From Streptomyces griseoruber (GTDB taxonomy: Bacteria; Actinomycetota; Actinomycetes; Streptomycetales; Streptomycetaceae): a stretch of DNA of 64,000 nt. Below are positions 1 to 7,998 of this stretch, in pieces. The position numbers and the translations under genes were made by a program. The notes below the pieces were generated by a model. The model ran no database searches and was not told the DNA's origin. It worked only from the letters and a program-made list of their open reading frames with translations. Numbering within the stretch: position 1 is the first letter of the stretch; every line of letters begins with the position of its first letter. Location of the stretch: assembly GCF_001514205.1 (NCBI RefSeq), contig NZ_KQ948770.1, forward strand, positions 1 through 64,000. The letters are read 5' to 3'.

Positions 1-168
1 CCGATTTCCTCGGTGCTTTCCAGGTTCCCGCTACTCGCGTTTCCCTTTCCGGCGGTTCCGACTCTATCAGATCCTTTCGGCGTCTGATTCCCAGTCAGCG
101 GGGGTTGCCTTCCCGGCCCTTCGGCCGTTCCGACGTCTCAAACCTTAGCGGATCCGTTCGGCAGTTCC
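1..168 (-). promoter_or_regulatory. Leader and promoters of an rRNA operon (transcribed leftward, out of the window)
   Basis: Read on the minus strand, this stretch has the look of a Streptomyces rrn leader: a run of A-rich, non-coding blocks with repeated GTCGGAAC/CGGAAAGG elements, a GGATCTGATAGAGTC block whose TAGAGT (61-66) is a good -10 candidate, and a CTAAGGT (142-148) that could serve an upstream promoter. I recognise the arrangement from rrn upstream regions, which carry several tandem promoters. The 16S gene would lie just left of base 1, so it is not seen here. Individual promoter assignments are uncertain; the overall identity is fairly secure. Confidence 0.75.
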
Positions 169-195
169 TAATCGAGCTGCCGGCCCCAAATCGAA

Positions 196-220
196 TTGAA
201 TTCGGGCACGCCGAATTCAA
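196..220. repeat. Perfect inverted repeat upstream of the rrn promoters
   Basis: TTGAATTCGG, five bases, then CCGAATTCAA: two perfect 10-base arms. It lies just upstream of the rrn promoters and about 150 bp past the 3' end of the MarR gene. It could be a protein-binding site for rrn control or a terminator for the MarR transcript; there is no T-run, and the AT-rich arms fit an operator better. Function is inferred only. Confidence 0.5.
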
Positions 221-373
221 CCCCGTTGGGAGATCGTGCTGATGGTGTGAGGTGCCGCTGCTGCGGCGGGAGTGTCATCGAAGAACCGTTCCGGCTCCCC
301 GACAACCCGAAGAACTCTACGCGCCCGGCAGAGGTGCGTCAAGCACCCCGTGTCAAGATCTTTTCCGACCGGG

Positions 374-922
374 TCAGTCCAGGTCGCTGAGCCGCCCGCC
401 GGCGTCCGGCTGGGCGTGCTCCACCCGGCGCAGGAGCCTGGTCAGGACCTCGCCGAGGGTCGCGCGCTCCCCCGCGGAGAGGTCCTGGAGGAGGTCCTCC
501 TCGAAGACCGAGGCCAGGCGCATCGCCTCCAGCCACTTCTCCCTCCCCTCCGGCGTCAGCTCCACGATGACGCGCACCCGGTTGGACTCGTCCCGTTCCC
601 GGGTCACCAGTCCCTCGGCGACCATGCGGTCGATCCGGTGGGTCATCGCGGCCGGCGTCAGACCGAGGCGCTTGGCCAGGTCGCTGGGGCCCAGTCGGTA
701 GGGGGCGCCGGACAGGACGAGGGCCTTGAGGACCTCCCACTCGGCGTTGCTGATGCCCAGCTCGGCGGTCTGGCGGCCGTAGGCGACGTTCATCCGCCGG
801 TTGAGCCGGGAGAGCGCCGTGACGATCTTCTCGACCTGGGGGTCGAGGTCCCGGAACTCGCGCTGGTAGGCGGCGATCTGTTCTTCGAGCGTCGGCTCAG
901 TGACGCCGGGGGTCTCGGCCAT
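374..922 (-). CDS. MarR-family transcriptional regulator
   Basis: A 182-residue protein with the MarR winged-helix layout: an N-terminal dimerisation helix, an HTH region around residues 60-90 (segment LGPSDLAKRLGLTPAAMTHRIDRM), and a charged wing (TRERDESNRVRVIVELT). MarR proteins bind palindromic operators as dimers and often repress a divergent transporter. Here the next gene, 95 bp away and divergent, is an MFS exporter, and the space between them is AT-rich and carries repeats. The inferred role is ligand-relieved repression of that exporter and of itself. The ligand cannot be predicted. Confidence 0.9.
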   Translation of the reverse strand: MAETPGVTEPTLEEQIAAYQREFRDLDPQVEKIVTALSRLNRRMNVAYGRQTAELGISNAEWEVLKALVLSGAPYRLGPSDLAKRLGLTPAAMTHRIDRMVAEGLVTRERDESNRVRVIVELTPEGREKWLEAMRLASVFEEDLLQDLSAGERATLGEVLTRLLRRVEHAQPDAGGRLSDLD

Positions 923-949
923 GTGCGCAGTATCGCATGCACCTCCTTT

Positions 950-1007
950 GCCTTGAAGTCCTTCGCTATGTACTCTTTAGCTTCGAACTTTAGCTTTGAA
1001 GTCTTCA
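950..1007. promoter_or_regulatory. Probable MarR operator between the regulator and the MFS gene
   Basis: A local AT-rich block in a GC-rich chromosome. It contains two directly abutting 13-base repeats differing at one base (CTTTAGCTTCGAA at 975-987, CTTTAGCTTTGAA at 988-1000) and a perfect palindrome TGAAGTCTTCA at 997-1007, with a related TTGAAGTCCTTC near 954. Repeated TTGAA/TTCAA half-sites between divergent genes are typical of MarR control. The block would overlap the core promoters of both genes. Confidence 0.6.
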
Positions 1008-1032
1008 CTCCTAACTAGTGAGAGAGGTGAAC

Positions 1033-2325
1033 GTGACCAGGGCCAAGGGCGCAGCGATGCGCCGGATCCACGTGGGCAACGCACTCAGCACGTTCGGGCT
1101 CGGTTTCACGGTCCCCTACCTGTACGTCTATGTGGCGCAGGTGCGGGGGCTGGGGGCCATGACGGCGGGGCTCGTGCTCGCCGTCTTCGCCGTGGCCGCG
1201 CTGATCGTGCTGCCGTTCGCCGGACGGGCGATCGTGCGGCGCGGTCCACTGCCGGTCCTGCTGGCCGCCCTGGTCACCGCTGCCGTCGGCGCACTGGGCC
1301 TGGGGCTGGCCGGTACCGCCACCGCCGTACTGGCGGCGTCGGCGGCGCTCGGCGCGGGACAGGCCGTGATGCAGCCGGCGCTGGCGACGATGATCGTGGA
1401 CTGCTCGACGACGGAGACCCGGTCGCGGGCGTTCGCCATGCAGTTCTTCCTGCAGAACCTCGGGCTGGGCATCGGTGGGCTCATCGGGGGGCATCTCGTC
1501 GACACCACGCGCGTGTCGTCGTTCACGCTGCTGTTCGCGATCGAGGCGGCGATGTTCCTGCTGCTGGTGGTGGTGATGGCGACCGTGCGCGTGCCGTCCG
1601 CGCCGCGGGTCGGGGACGCGCCCCGGCAGTCGGCCAGGGGTGGCTGGCGGCAGCTGCTCGGCAACCGGGCCATGGTGCAGCTGTCCGTGCTGGGCTTCGT
1701 GCTGTTCTTCGCCTGTTACGGGCAGTTCGAGTCGGGGCTGAGCGCGTACGGGGTCGAGGCCGCCGGGATCTCGACGTCGGCGCTCGGAACGGCGCTGGCC
1801 GCCAATACGGCCGTGATCGTCGTCGCCCAGTTCGCCGTACTGCGGTTCGTCGAGCGGCAGAAGCGGTCGCGGGTGATCGCGGCCGTGGGGCTGATCTGGG
1901 CCGGGGCGTGGGTCGTGGCGGGGTACGCCGGGCTGGGGCACGGGAGTCAGGAGATGGCGACGGCGGCGTTCGTGTCGACGTACGCGCTGTTCGGGCTGGG
2001 TGAGGCGATGCTCTCGCCGACGGTGGCGCCGCTGGTGGCCGATCTCGCGCCGAGCGGGATGGCGGGGCAGTACAACTCCGCGTTCGCCCTGGTGAAGCAG
2101 CTCGCGCTGGCCTTGGGGCCGGCGGTGGGCGGGCCGATGGGGGCCTCCCTGCACGCGCCGTACATCGTGACGTTTCTGCTGTTCTCGCTCGGGATCACCT
2201 ACCTCGCACTGCGGCTGGGGCGGCAGCTGACCGCCGTACAGGATCAGCCGTGGTCGGCGCGGAACCGGGTGGTGGCCAAGGGTGGGGTCGCTGTGGAGCC
2301 CGTGGCCGCGGAGGCTCAGGTCTGA
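1033..2325 (+). CDS. MFS transporter
   Basis: A roughly 430-residue hydrophobic protein with about 12 predicted membrane helices and the MFS layout of two six-helix halves. A cytoplasmic loop near residues 185-215 (APRVGDAPRQSARGG) separates the halves. Families of this shape export drugs or metabolites by proton antiport. GTG at 1033 is preferred as the start because AGAGAGGTG lies just upstream; GTG at 1018 is also in frame. The divergent MarR gene suggests induced efflux. The substrate is unknown. Confidence 0.88.
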   Translation: MTRAKGAAMRRIHVGNALSTFGLGFTVPYLYVYVAQVRGLGAMTAGLVLAVFAVAALIVLPFAGRAIVRRGPLPVLLAALVTAAVGALGLGLAGTATAVLAASAALGAGQAVMQPALATMIVDCSTTETRSRAFAMQFFLQNLGLGIGGLIGGHLVDTTRVSSFTLLFAIEAAMFLLLVVVMATVRVPSAPRVGDAPRQSARGGWRQLLGNRAMVQLSVLGFVLFFACYGQFESGLSAYGVEAAGISTSALGTALAANTAVIVVAQFAVLRFVERQKRSRVIAAVGLIWAGAWVVAGYAGLGHGSQEMATAAFVSTYALFGLGEAMLSPTVAPLVADLAPSGMAGQYNSAFALVKQLALALGPAVGGPMGASLHAPYIVTFLLFSLGITYLALRLGRQLTAVQDQPWSARNRVVAKGGVAVEPVAAEAQV

Positions 2326-2342
2326 GGCGCAGGGCTGGTGAA

Positions 2343-2381
2343 GGCGGCCGTCGTTCCTGGGAGGGACGACGGCCGCCCTCT
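2343..2381. terminator. Bidirectional terminator between convergent genes
   Basis: A 15-bp stem with one imperfect pair (GGCGGCCGTCGTTCC against GGGACGACGGCCGCC) and a 5-base loop, followed by CTCTTTG on the plus strand. It sits between the MFS stop and the convergent methyltransferase stop. Confidence 0.75.
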
Positions 2382-2389
2382 TTGTGCGA

Positions 2390-3187
2390 TCAGCGGATCG
2401 CGGTCACCAGGGTGGCGCTGAAGGGGAAGGTGGTCGTGTCGGTCGGGAGGTGGGCGCGGATCGTGTCGGCCGCCCGGGTGAGGGCTTCTTCTCCGGCGGT
2501 CTCGATCAGCGCCTGGCCCCAGGGGATCGCGGCCAGATGGCCGGGGACGTAGTCCTCCAGTGGGGGCAGGTTGATCGCGAAGGTCAGCTCGCGGATGGCC
2601 AGGTCGTGGAAGCCGGCGCCGGTCAGGGCGGTGGTCAGGCGGTCGGCGGTGGCGAAGGCCGCCCTGAAGGCGGCCGCGTTCTCGGGGGTGCCGTACTGCT
2701 CTACGGCGCGCTGCTGGGCGACGAAGTAGGGGGAGTCGTCCAGGTGGGACCAGACGGTGGCGGCGAAGCGGCCGCCGGGGCGGGTGACACGGGCGGTCTC
2801 GCGCAGGGCCGCGTCGAGGTCGGGGAAGAACTGGGCGCCCTCCTGGCACAGGACGGCGTCGAAGGTCGCGTCGGGGTAGGGGAGGTCGTCGGCGGAGGCG
2901 GCGGTGAACTCGATGTCCGGGTAGAGGCGGGGGTGGCACGCTACGGCGATCTCGAGCATGCCCTGGTTGACGTCCGCGCCGGCGACGCGGCCGGTGGGAC
3001 CCGCCTGGGCGGCCGCGGCACGGGCCGCGAAGCCGGTGCCGCAGGCGAGGTCGAGGACGGTGGCGCCGGGAAAGAGGTCCGCGGCGTCCACGAGTGCGGT
3101 GACGAAGGGCGCCATGAGGGGCGCGACGTAGTGTTCGTAGCGCTCGGGGGCGCTTCCCTTGAGGTGAAAGCCCGTTGCGTCTGCCAT
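2390..3187 (-). CDS. Class I SAM-dependent methyltransferase
   Basis: A 265-residue protein with the Rossmann methyltransferase signature: motif I VLDLACGTGFAAR (residues ~44-56), then GADVNQGMLE and the motif III-V region TFDAVLCQEGAQFFPDL with RVTRPGGRFAATVW. This is the Methyltransf_11/25 type (UbiE-like fold) that acts on small molecules. Nothing nearby defines the acceptor. The start at 3187 gives the family's usual length. Confidence 0.88.
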   Translation of the reverse strand: MADATGFHLKGSAPERYEHYVAPLMAPFVTALVDAADLFPGATVLDLACGTGFAARAAAAQAGPTGRVAGADVNQGMLEIAVACHPRLYPDIEFTAASADDLPYPDATFDAVLCQEGAQFFPDLDAALRETARVTRPGGRFAATVWSHLDDSPYFVAQQRAVEQYGTPENAAAFRAAFATADRLTTALTGAGFHDLAIRELTFAINLPPLEDYVPGHLAAIPWGQALIETAGEEALTRAADTIRAHLPTDTTTFPFSATLVTAIR

Positions 3188-3220
3188 TGGGAAGCAATTA
3201 GCACCGGGGAACGGATTCGC

Positions 3221-5086
3221 CTAGGTCGTCGGCAGGACGAACTCGCACCACACCGCCTTTCCGCCGCCCGGGGTGCGCCGGCTGCCCCAGTGCGAGGCGA
3301 TGGTGGCGACGATCGCGATGCCCCGGCCGGACTCGTCGCCCGGTTCGGCGCGGCGGCGGCGCGGGAGATGGTCGTCGCCGTCGGTGACCTCGATGATCAG
3401 CCGGCGGTCGGTGCGGCGCAGGCGCAGCCGCATGGGCGGGGTGCCGTGCTGGAGGGAGTTGGCGACGAGTTCGCTGGTGGCGAGGACGCCCGCGTCGTGG
3501 AGGTCGCTGGGGAAGCGCCAGCTGGTGAGGACGCCGGAGGCGAAGGCACGCGCGCGTGGGGCGGCTTCGACGCCGCCGAGGAGTTCGAGGGCGGCGTTGC
3601 GGAAGAGTTCGCTGTCGGCGCCGGTGCGGGCGGGGTGCTGGAGGACCAGGACGGCCACGTCGTCGTCGTGGTCGGCGGTGACGCCGGCCGAGCGGACCAG
3701 GCGGTCGCAGACGACCTGGGGGGTGCCGGTGGCGCCGGCGAGGGCGCGCTCCAGGGCGGCGATGCCTTCGTCGAGGTCTTCGTCCCGGCGTTCGACGAGT
3801 CCGTCGGTGTAGAGGACGGCGGTGGAGCCGGGGCCGAGGGGGATGGAGCCGGAGGCGTGCATCCAGCCGCCGGTGCCGAGGGGCGGGCCGGTGGGTTCGT
3901 CGGCGCGCTGGACGTGTCCGGTGTCGTCGCGGACCAGGATCGGGAGGTGGCCGGCCGAGGCGTACACCAGGCGGCCCTCGTTGGGGTCGTGGACGGCGTA
4001 CACGCAGGTGGCGATCTGGTTGGCGTCGATCTCGGTGGCGAGGCCGTCGAGGAGGTTGAGGACCTCGTGCGGGGGGAGGTCGAGGCGGGCGTAGGCGCGT
4101 ACGGCGGTGCGGAGCTGGCCCATGACGGCGGCCGCGCGGACGCCTCGGCCCATGACGTCGCCGATGACGAGGGCGGTGCGGCCGCCGCCGAGGGTGATGA
4201 CGTCGTACCAGTCGCCGCCCACGGCGGCCTCGGTGCCGCCGGGCTGGTAGGTGGCGGCGATCCGCAGGTCGTCCGGTTGTTCGAGTTCCTGGGGGAGGAG
4301 GGAGCGCTGGAGGGTGACGGCGGTCTCGCGCTGGCGGCGCTCGCTGGCGCGCAGGCGTTCGGCGGCCTCGGCGTGGTCGGTGACGTCGGTGGCGAATACG
4401 AGGACTGCGCTGCCTGCGGTGCCCGCGCTGCCGCCGCTGCCCGTGCTGTCGGTGTCGCCCTCGGCCACGGGGGTGCAGGTGAAGGTGTAGTGGCGGCCGT
4501 CGGGGGCCTTGCGGGACTTCAGGGTGCGGGGCTTGCCGCTGCGCAGGGCCTGGTCGAGGAGGGGCATGAGACCGAGGTCGCGCAGTTCCGGGAGTGCCTC
4601 GGCGGCCGGTTCGCCGCAGGGGCGTGCGCCGAAGGCCGCCGTGTAGGCGTCGTTGACGTAGGCGAGGCGGTGGTCGGGGCCGTGGACGAGGGCGACGAGG
4701 GCCGGGACGCGGTCGAGGACCTCACGGACCGGGAGTTCGTCGACGGTGGGCACGGGCGGCGGCTCGTCGGTCAGTTGTTCGGCGCGGGCCGCGGGTACGG
4801 AGCCCTCGCTCCGCCGGTCCGTGGTGGTGACCGTGTGCTCGGCCCGCGCGGCGGCGCGGCGCTGAGTTCCGGGGAGCCGGGAGCTCCAGCGCGTGAAGTT
4901 CACGAATCCTTGCCTCGTGTAGTCGTCGTCGGCCGGCTCCGGGACCGGCCTGGGCTCCGGGGGCCACGCGGCGGTGGCCGCACATTGTTGCAGCACCCGG
5001 GGTGTGGAGCACTGGGGAACAGCCTCGTGAGTGTGGGCCATGAGCAGGGAGCAGTCTGGCAGGGTGGCCGCGGTCCGGGCCGACAT
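3221..5086 (-). CDS. PAS / SpoIIE-type PP2C phosphatase with C-terminal anti-sigma-like ATPase domain
   Basis: A roughly 621-residue protein in three parts. A PAS sensor domain (~130-250) contains HRLAYVNDAYTAAFG. A SpoIIE/PP2C phosphatase domain (~270-480) shows the metal-binding motifs GGDWYD, GDVMGRG, YTDGLVE and HDDDVAVLVL. A HATPase_c_2 domain (~500-620) has ELVANSLQHG and SGRGIAIV, as in RsbW/SpoIIAB-type anti-sigma kinases. Streptomyces carry many such proteins, which set the phosphorylation state of anti-sigma-factor antagonists in response to a PAS-sensed signal. The start is uncertain; ATG at 5041 (MAHTHEAV) is an alternative and neither has a clear Shine-Dalgarno site. Confidence 0.9.
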   Translation of the reverse strand: MSARTAATLPDCSLLMAHTHEAVPQCSTPRVLQQCAATAAWPPEPRPVPEPADDDYTRQGFVNFTRWSSRLPGTQRRAAARAEHTVTTTDRRSEGSVPAARAEQLTDEPPPVPTVDELPVREVLDRVPALVALVHGPDHRLAYVNDAYTAAFGARPCGEPAAEALPELRDLGLMPLLDQALRSGKPRTLKSRKAPDGRHYTFTCTPVAEGDTDSTGSGGSAGTAGSAVLVFATDVTDHAEAAERLRASERRQRETAVTLQRSLLPQELEQPDDLRIAATYQPGGTEAAVGGDWYDVITLGGGRTALVIGDVMGRGVRAAAVMGQLRTAVRAYARLDLPPHEVLNLLDGLATEIDANQIATCVYAVHDPNEGRLVYASAGHLPILVRDDTGHVQRADEPTGPPLGTGGWMHASGSIPLGPGSTAVLYTDGLVERRDEDLDEGIAALERALAGATGTPQVVCDRLVRSAGVTADHDDDVAVLVLQHPARTGADSELFRNAALELLGGVEAAPRARAFASGVLTSWRFPSDLHDAGVLATSELVANSLQHGTPPMRLRLRRTDRRLIIEVTDGDDHLPRRRRAEPGDESGRGIAIVATIASHWGSRRTPGGGKAVWCEFVLPTT

Positions 5087-5127
5087 TCGTCAGACGTGGG
5101 GGCGGTCGGGGGAGTTCCTGTATCGGG

Positions 5128-6507
5128 TCAGGACGACCCCTTCGGGTCGTCGGAGGACTCGTCAGAAGGCTTTCCCCCGGCAGCGAGTTCGAACTCGGCG
5201 CGCGGGTGTTCGAGAGATCCCAGGGAGACGATCTCGCGTTTGAAGAGCCCGGAGAGGATCCATTCGGCGAGTACGCGCGCCTTGCGGTTGAAGGTGGGCA
5301 CGCGGCTGAGGTGGTAGGCGCGGTGCATGAACCAGGCGGGGTAGCCCTTGAGCTTGCGGCCGTAGACGTGGGCGACGCCCTGGTGGAGGCCGAGTGAGGC
5401 GACCGAGCCGACGTATTTGTGGGCGTACGTCTGGAGGGGTTCGCCGCGCAGGGAGTGCGCGATGTTGTCGCCGAGGACCTTGGCCTGACGGAGGGCGTGC
5501 TGGGCGTTGGGGGCGGTCTCCGCGCCGGGTTCGGCGGCCGTGACGTCGGGGACGGCGGCCGCGTCTCCGGCCGCCCACGCGTGCGTGACGCCGTCGACGG
5601 TCAGCTCGGGGGTGCATTTCAGCCGACCTCGTGCGGTGCGGGGGAGGTCGGTGGCGGCGAGCACGGGGTGGGGTTTGACGCCGGCGGTCCACACGACCGT
5701 ACGGGTCGGGAAGCGGGCACCGTCGCTGAGGACGGCGACACGGTCGACGCAGGACTCCAGGCGGGTGTTCAGACGGACGTCGATGTTGCGGCGGCGCAGT
5801 TCACTGACGGTGTAGCGGCCCATGACCTCGCCGACCTCGGGCAGGATCCGGTCGGAGGCCTCGACGAGGATCCACTTCATGTCCTCGGGCTTGACGTTGT
5901 GGTAGTAGCGCGTGGTGTAGCGGGCCATGTCCTCCAGTTCGCCGAGCGCCTCCACGCCGGCGAAGCCGCCGCCGACGAAGACGAAGGTGAGGGCGGCGTC
6001 GCGGATCGCGGGGTCGCGGGTGGAGGAGGCGATGTCCATCTGTTCGATGACGTGGTTGCGCAGGCCGATGGCCTCCTCGACGGTCTTGAAGCCGATGGCG
6101 TGGTCGGCGAGGCCCGGAATGGGGAGCGTGCGGGCGATGGAGCCGGGCGCGAGGACGAGTTCGTCGTACGTCAGCTGCTGGGCGCCGGTGCCCTCCTCCT
6201 CGGTGGCGAGGGTGGTGAGGGTGGCGGTGCGTTTGGCGTGGTCGACGGCGGTGACCTCGCCGACGACGACCCGGCAGTGCGGCAGGACGCGGCGCAGCGG
6301 GACGACGACGTGCCGGGGGGAGACCGCGCCGGCGGCGGCCTCGGGGAGGAACGGCTGATAGGTCATGTACGGCTCGGGGGTCACGACGGTGATCTCCGCG
6401 TCGCCCCGGGCGAGTTCCTGTTTCAGATTCCGCTGGAGCCGCAGTGCCGTGTACATCCCGACGTAGCCACCACCGACAACGAGAATGCGCGCACGTTCCT
6501 TCACCAT
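5128..6507 (-). CDS. ndh: Type II NADH dehydrogenase (NDH-2)
   Basis: About 459 residues from ATG 6507. It oxidises NADH and passes electrons to the quinone pool without pumping protons, at the inner face of the membrane. The N-terminal FAD-binding Rossmann motif is ILVVGGGYVGMYTALRL; a second NAD-binding motif FVFVGGGFAGVEALGEL lies near residue 165, and the FAD motif HAWAAGDAAAVPD is near residue 320. The region around residue 385 (KYVGSVASLGLHQGVAHVYG) matches the NDH-2 membrane-associated part. The reading frame extends upstream to 6657, but the family start is at MVKERARILVV. It is divergent from atrA. Confidence 0.92.
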   Translation of the reverse strand: MVKERARILVVGGGYVGMYTALRLQRNLKQELARGDAEITVVTPEPYMTYQPFLPEAAAGAVSPRHVVVPLRRVLPHCRVVVGEVTAVDHAKRTATLTTLATEEEGTGAQQLTYDELVLAPGSIARTLPIPGLADHAIGFKTVEEAIGLRNHVIEQMDIASSTRDPAIRDAALTFVFVGGGFAGVEALGELEDMARYTTRYYHNVKPEDMKWILVEASDRILPEVGEVMGRYTVSELRRRNIDVRLNTRLESCVDRVAVLSDGARFPTRTVVWTAGVKPHPVLAATDLPRTARGRLKCTPELTVDGVTHAWAAGDAAAVPDVTAAEPGAETAPNAQHALRQAKVLGDNIAHSLRGEPLQTYAHKYVGSVASLGLHQGVAHVYGRKLKGYPAWFMHRAYHLSRVPTFNRKARVLAEWILSGLFKREIVSLGSLEHPRAEFELAAGGKPSDESSDDPKGSS

Positions 6508-6886
6508 CCCATGACGCACCCGGCGCCGGATTTTGTCCACAGCCCCGACCATTTGTGTGACCGCCGGTCGAGCGGACGCGGGGTTGGCCGAAACACCGGC
6601 GTGCGGGGCAGGTACGCAGGTCAGAGGGTGTGCGCCGGGGTGCGGGAGGGGGTGCAATCGGGACGTAAACGACCCGTACTCCGATCGGGGGGCGCTCCGT
6701 GCGGAACCTGCCCCTTCTGAATTGACTGCCTCTCAACTATGTTCGTGTCGACGGGGTGTCAGGGGGAAGCGCGCTCCACGGGCCCGCGACGGGTGGGTCC
6801 GGGAAGCGGTCCCCTGTTCCACGCGCCCCGGAATTCGATGGCGGGGAGAGTCTCCGGGGGGAGACGTCATTACCGGGGGATCATTC
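6508..6886. other. Divergent intergenic region ndh / atrA
   Basis: About 380 bp without a convincing gene. It must hold the promoters of both ndh and atrA. A TTGACT (near 6724) is present on the plus strand, but no -10 at standard spacing is clear. GA-rich blocks (GGGGAGAGTCTCC, GGGGGGAGACGTC) lie between 6841 and 6868, close to the atrA start. Confidence 0.5.
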
Positions 6887-7711
6887 ATGCATATTCAGGA
6901 CACGCATTGGTCGTCCGCCTCCGCGCTCGCGCATGGCGGCGGCGTGAGCGCGGCGGTGGGCAACGGACGCGGGGACGGCCCGCGGACCACGCCGCTGCGC
7001 GTGGACGCACAGCGCAATCTCGAGCACGTCCTGCGGGCGGCGCGCGAGGTGTTCGGCGAGCTGGGTTACGGCGCGCCGATGGAGGACGTGGCGCGGCGCG
7101 CGCGCGTGGGCGTGGGGACCGTGTACCGGCGCTTCCCGAGCAAGGACGTCCTGGTGCGGCGGATAGCCGAGGAGGAGACGTCCCGGCTGACCGGCCAGGC
7201 GCGCGCGGCGCTGGGCCAGGAGGACGAGCCGTGGTCGGCGCTGTCGCGCTTCCTGCGGACCTCGGTGGCCTCGGGTGCCGGGCGGCTGCTGCCGCCGCAG
7301 GTGCTGCGGGTCGGCGCCTTCGCCGAGGACGGTACGGAGGGTCCGGGGTCCGGGGAGCCGCGGGTGCCGCAGCAGCGGACCCAGCCGGGCGGCGGTGAGC
7401 TGCGGCTGGTCTCCGAGGACGGTGCGGCGACGGGCGGCTCGGCGGGTTCCGTGGGCTCCGTGGGCTCCGTGGGCTCCGTGGGCTCCGTGGGTGACGATGC
7501 CGGAGCGGCGGCGCTGCTCGAGGTGGTGGGCCAGCTCGTGGAGCGGGCGCGGGCGGCGGGTGAGCTGCGGCCGGACGTGTCGGTGTCGGACGTGCTGCTG
7601 GTGATCGCGACGGCGGCGCCCTCGCTGCCGGACCCGGCGCAGCAGGCGGCGGCGTCGGCGCGGCTGCTGGACATCCTGCTGGAAGGGCTGCGTTCGCGGC
7701 CGTCCTCCTGA
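6887..7711 (+). CDS. atrA: TetR-family regulator, AtrA-like
   Basis: A 274-residue protein from ATG 6887. The TetR HTH spans about residues 35-85 (LRVDAQRNLEHVLRAAREVF, then the recognition region VARRARVGVGTVYRRFPSK). In S. coelicolor AtrA (SCO4118) sits beside an NDH-2 gene and a sigma factor gene, the same neighbours as here, and activates actII-ORF4 among other targets. The symbol rests on that synteny plus the HTH. Odd feature: between HTH and C-terminus there is a run of five GSV tripeptides coded by near-perfect 9-base tandem repeats (about 7446-7490), probably a length-variable linker. Confidence 0.8.
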   Translation: MHIQDTHWSSASALAHGGGVSAAVGNGRGDGPRTTPLRVDAQRNLEHVLRAAREVFGELGYGAPMEDVARRARVGVGTVYRRFPSKDVLVRRIAEEETSRLTGQARAALGQEDEPWSALSRFLRTSVASGAGRLLPPQVLRVGAFAEDGTEGPGSGEPRVPQQRTQPGGGELRLVSEDGAATGGSAGSVGSVGSVGSVGSVGDDAGAAALLEVVGQLVERARAAGELRPDVSVSDVLLVIATAAPSLPDPAQQAAASARLLDILLEGLRSRPSS

Positions 7712-7738
7712 GGGAGGGGTCACGGGTCGCTCGAAGGG

Positions 7739-7790
7739 GTGAGCGGGGCGGGTGCGGGGCAATGCTCTCGCTCCGCCCCGCACCGCTCAC
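7739..7790 (+). terminator. Terminator downstream of atrA
   Basis: A strong GC-rich hairpin: GTGAGCGG...GGTGCGGGGC pairs with GCCCCGCACC/GCTCAC across a 14-base loop, with a 4-base bulge in the left arm. It begins 28 bp after the atrA stop. There is no T-run, which is common in Streptomyces terminators. Confidence 0.6.
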
Positions 7791-7998
7791 GCATTCGGGA
7801 CAATTCATCCTGGCGGCCCAACTCGTGCCCGCAGGGCGACAGTTGCACCTTCCCCGTACGGGTGAAGGTCAGTACTGGAATGCGACAGGTCCCCACGGAC
7901 GAGTGGACGGCCCGTCCCGTCCGGTCCTGACCAAAAGCCAATATGGCACCCTGACCCGGTGTCGGGACCGGTAGGGCAGGCGGCGGGGGCTTTCCGCG

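Noticed and set aside
2384..5317. 977-codon plus-strand open frame
   Set aside because: Gly/Val/Asp/Glu-rich shadow of the methyltransferase and SpoIIE-type genes on the other strand; no domain, and the minus-strand proteins carry clear motifs.
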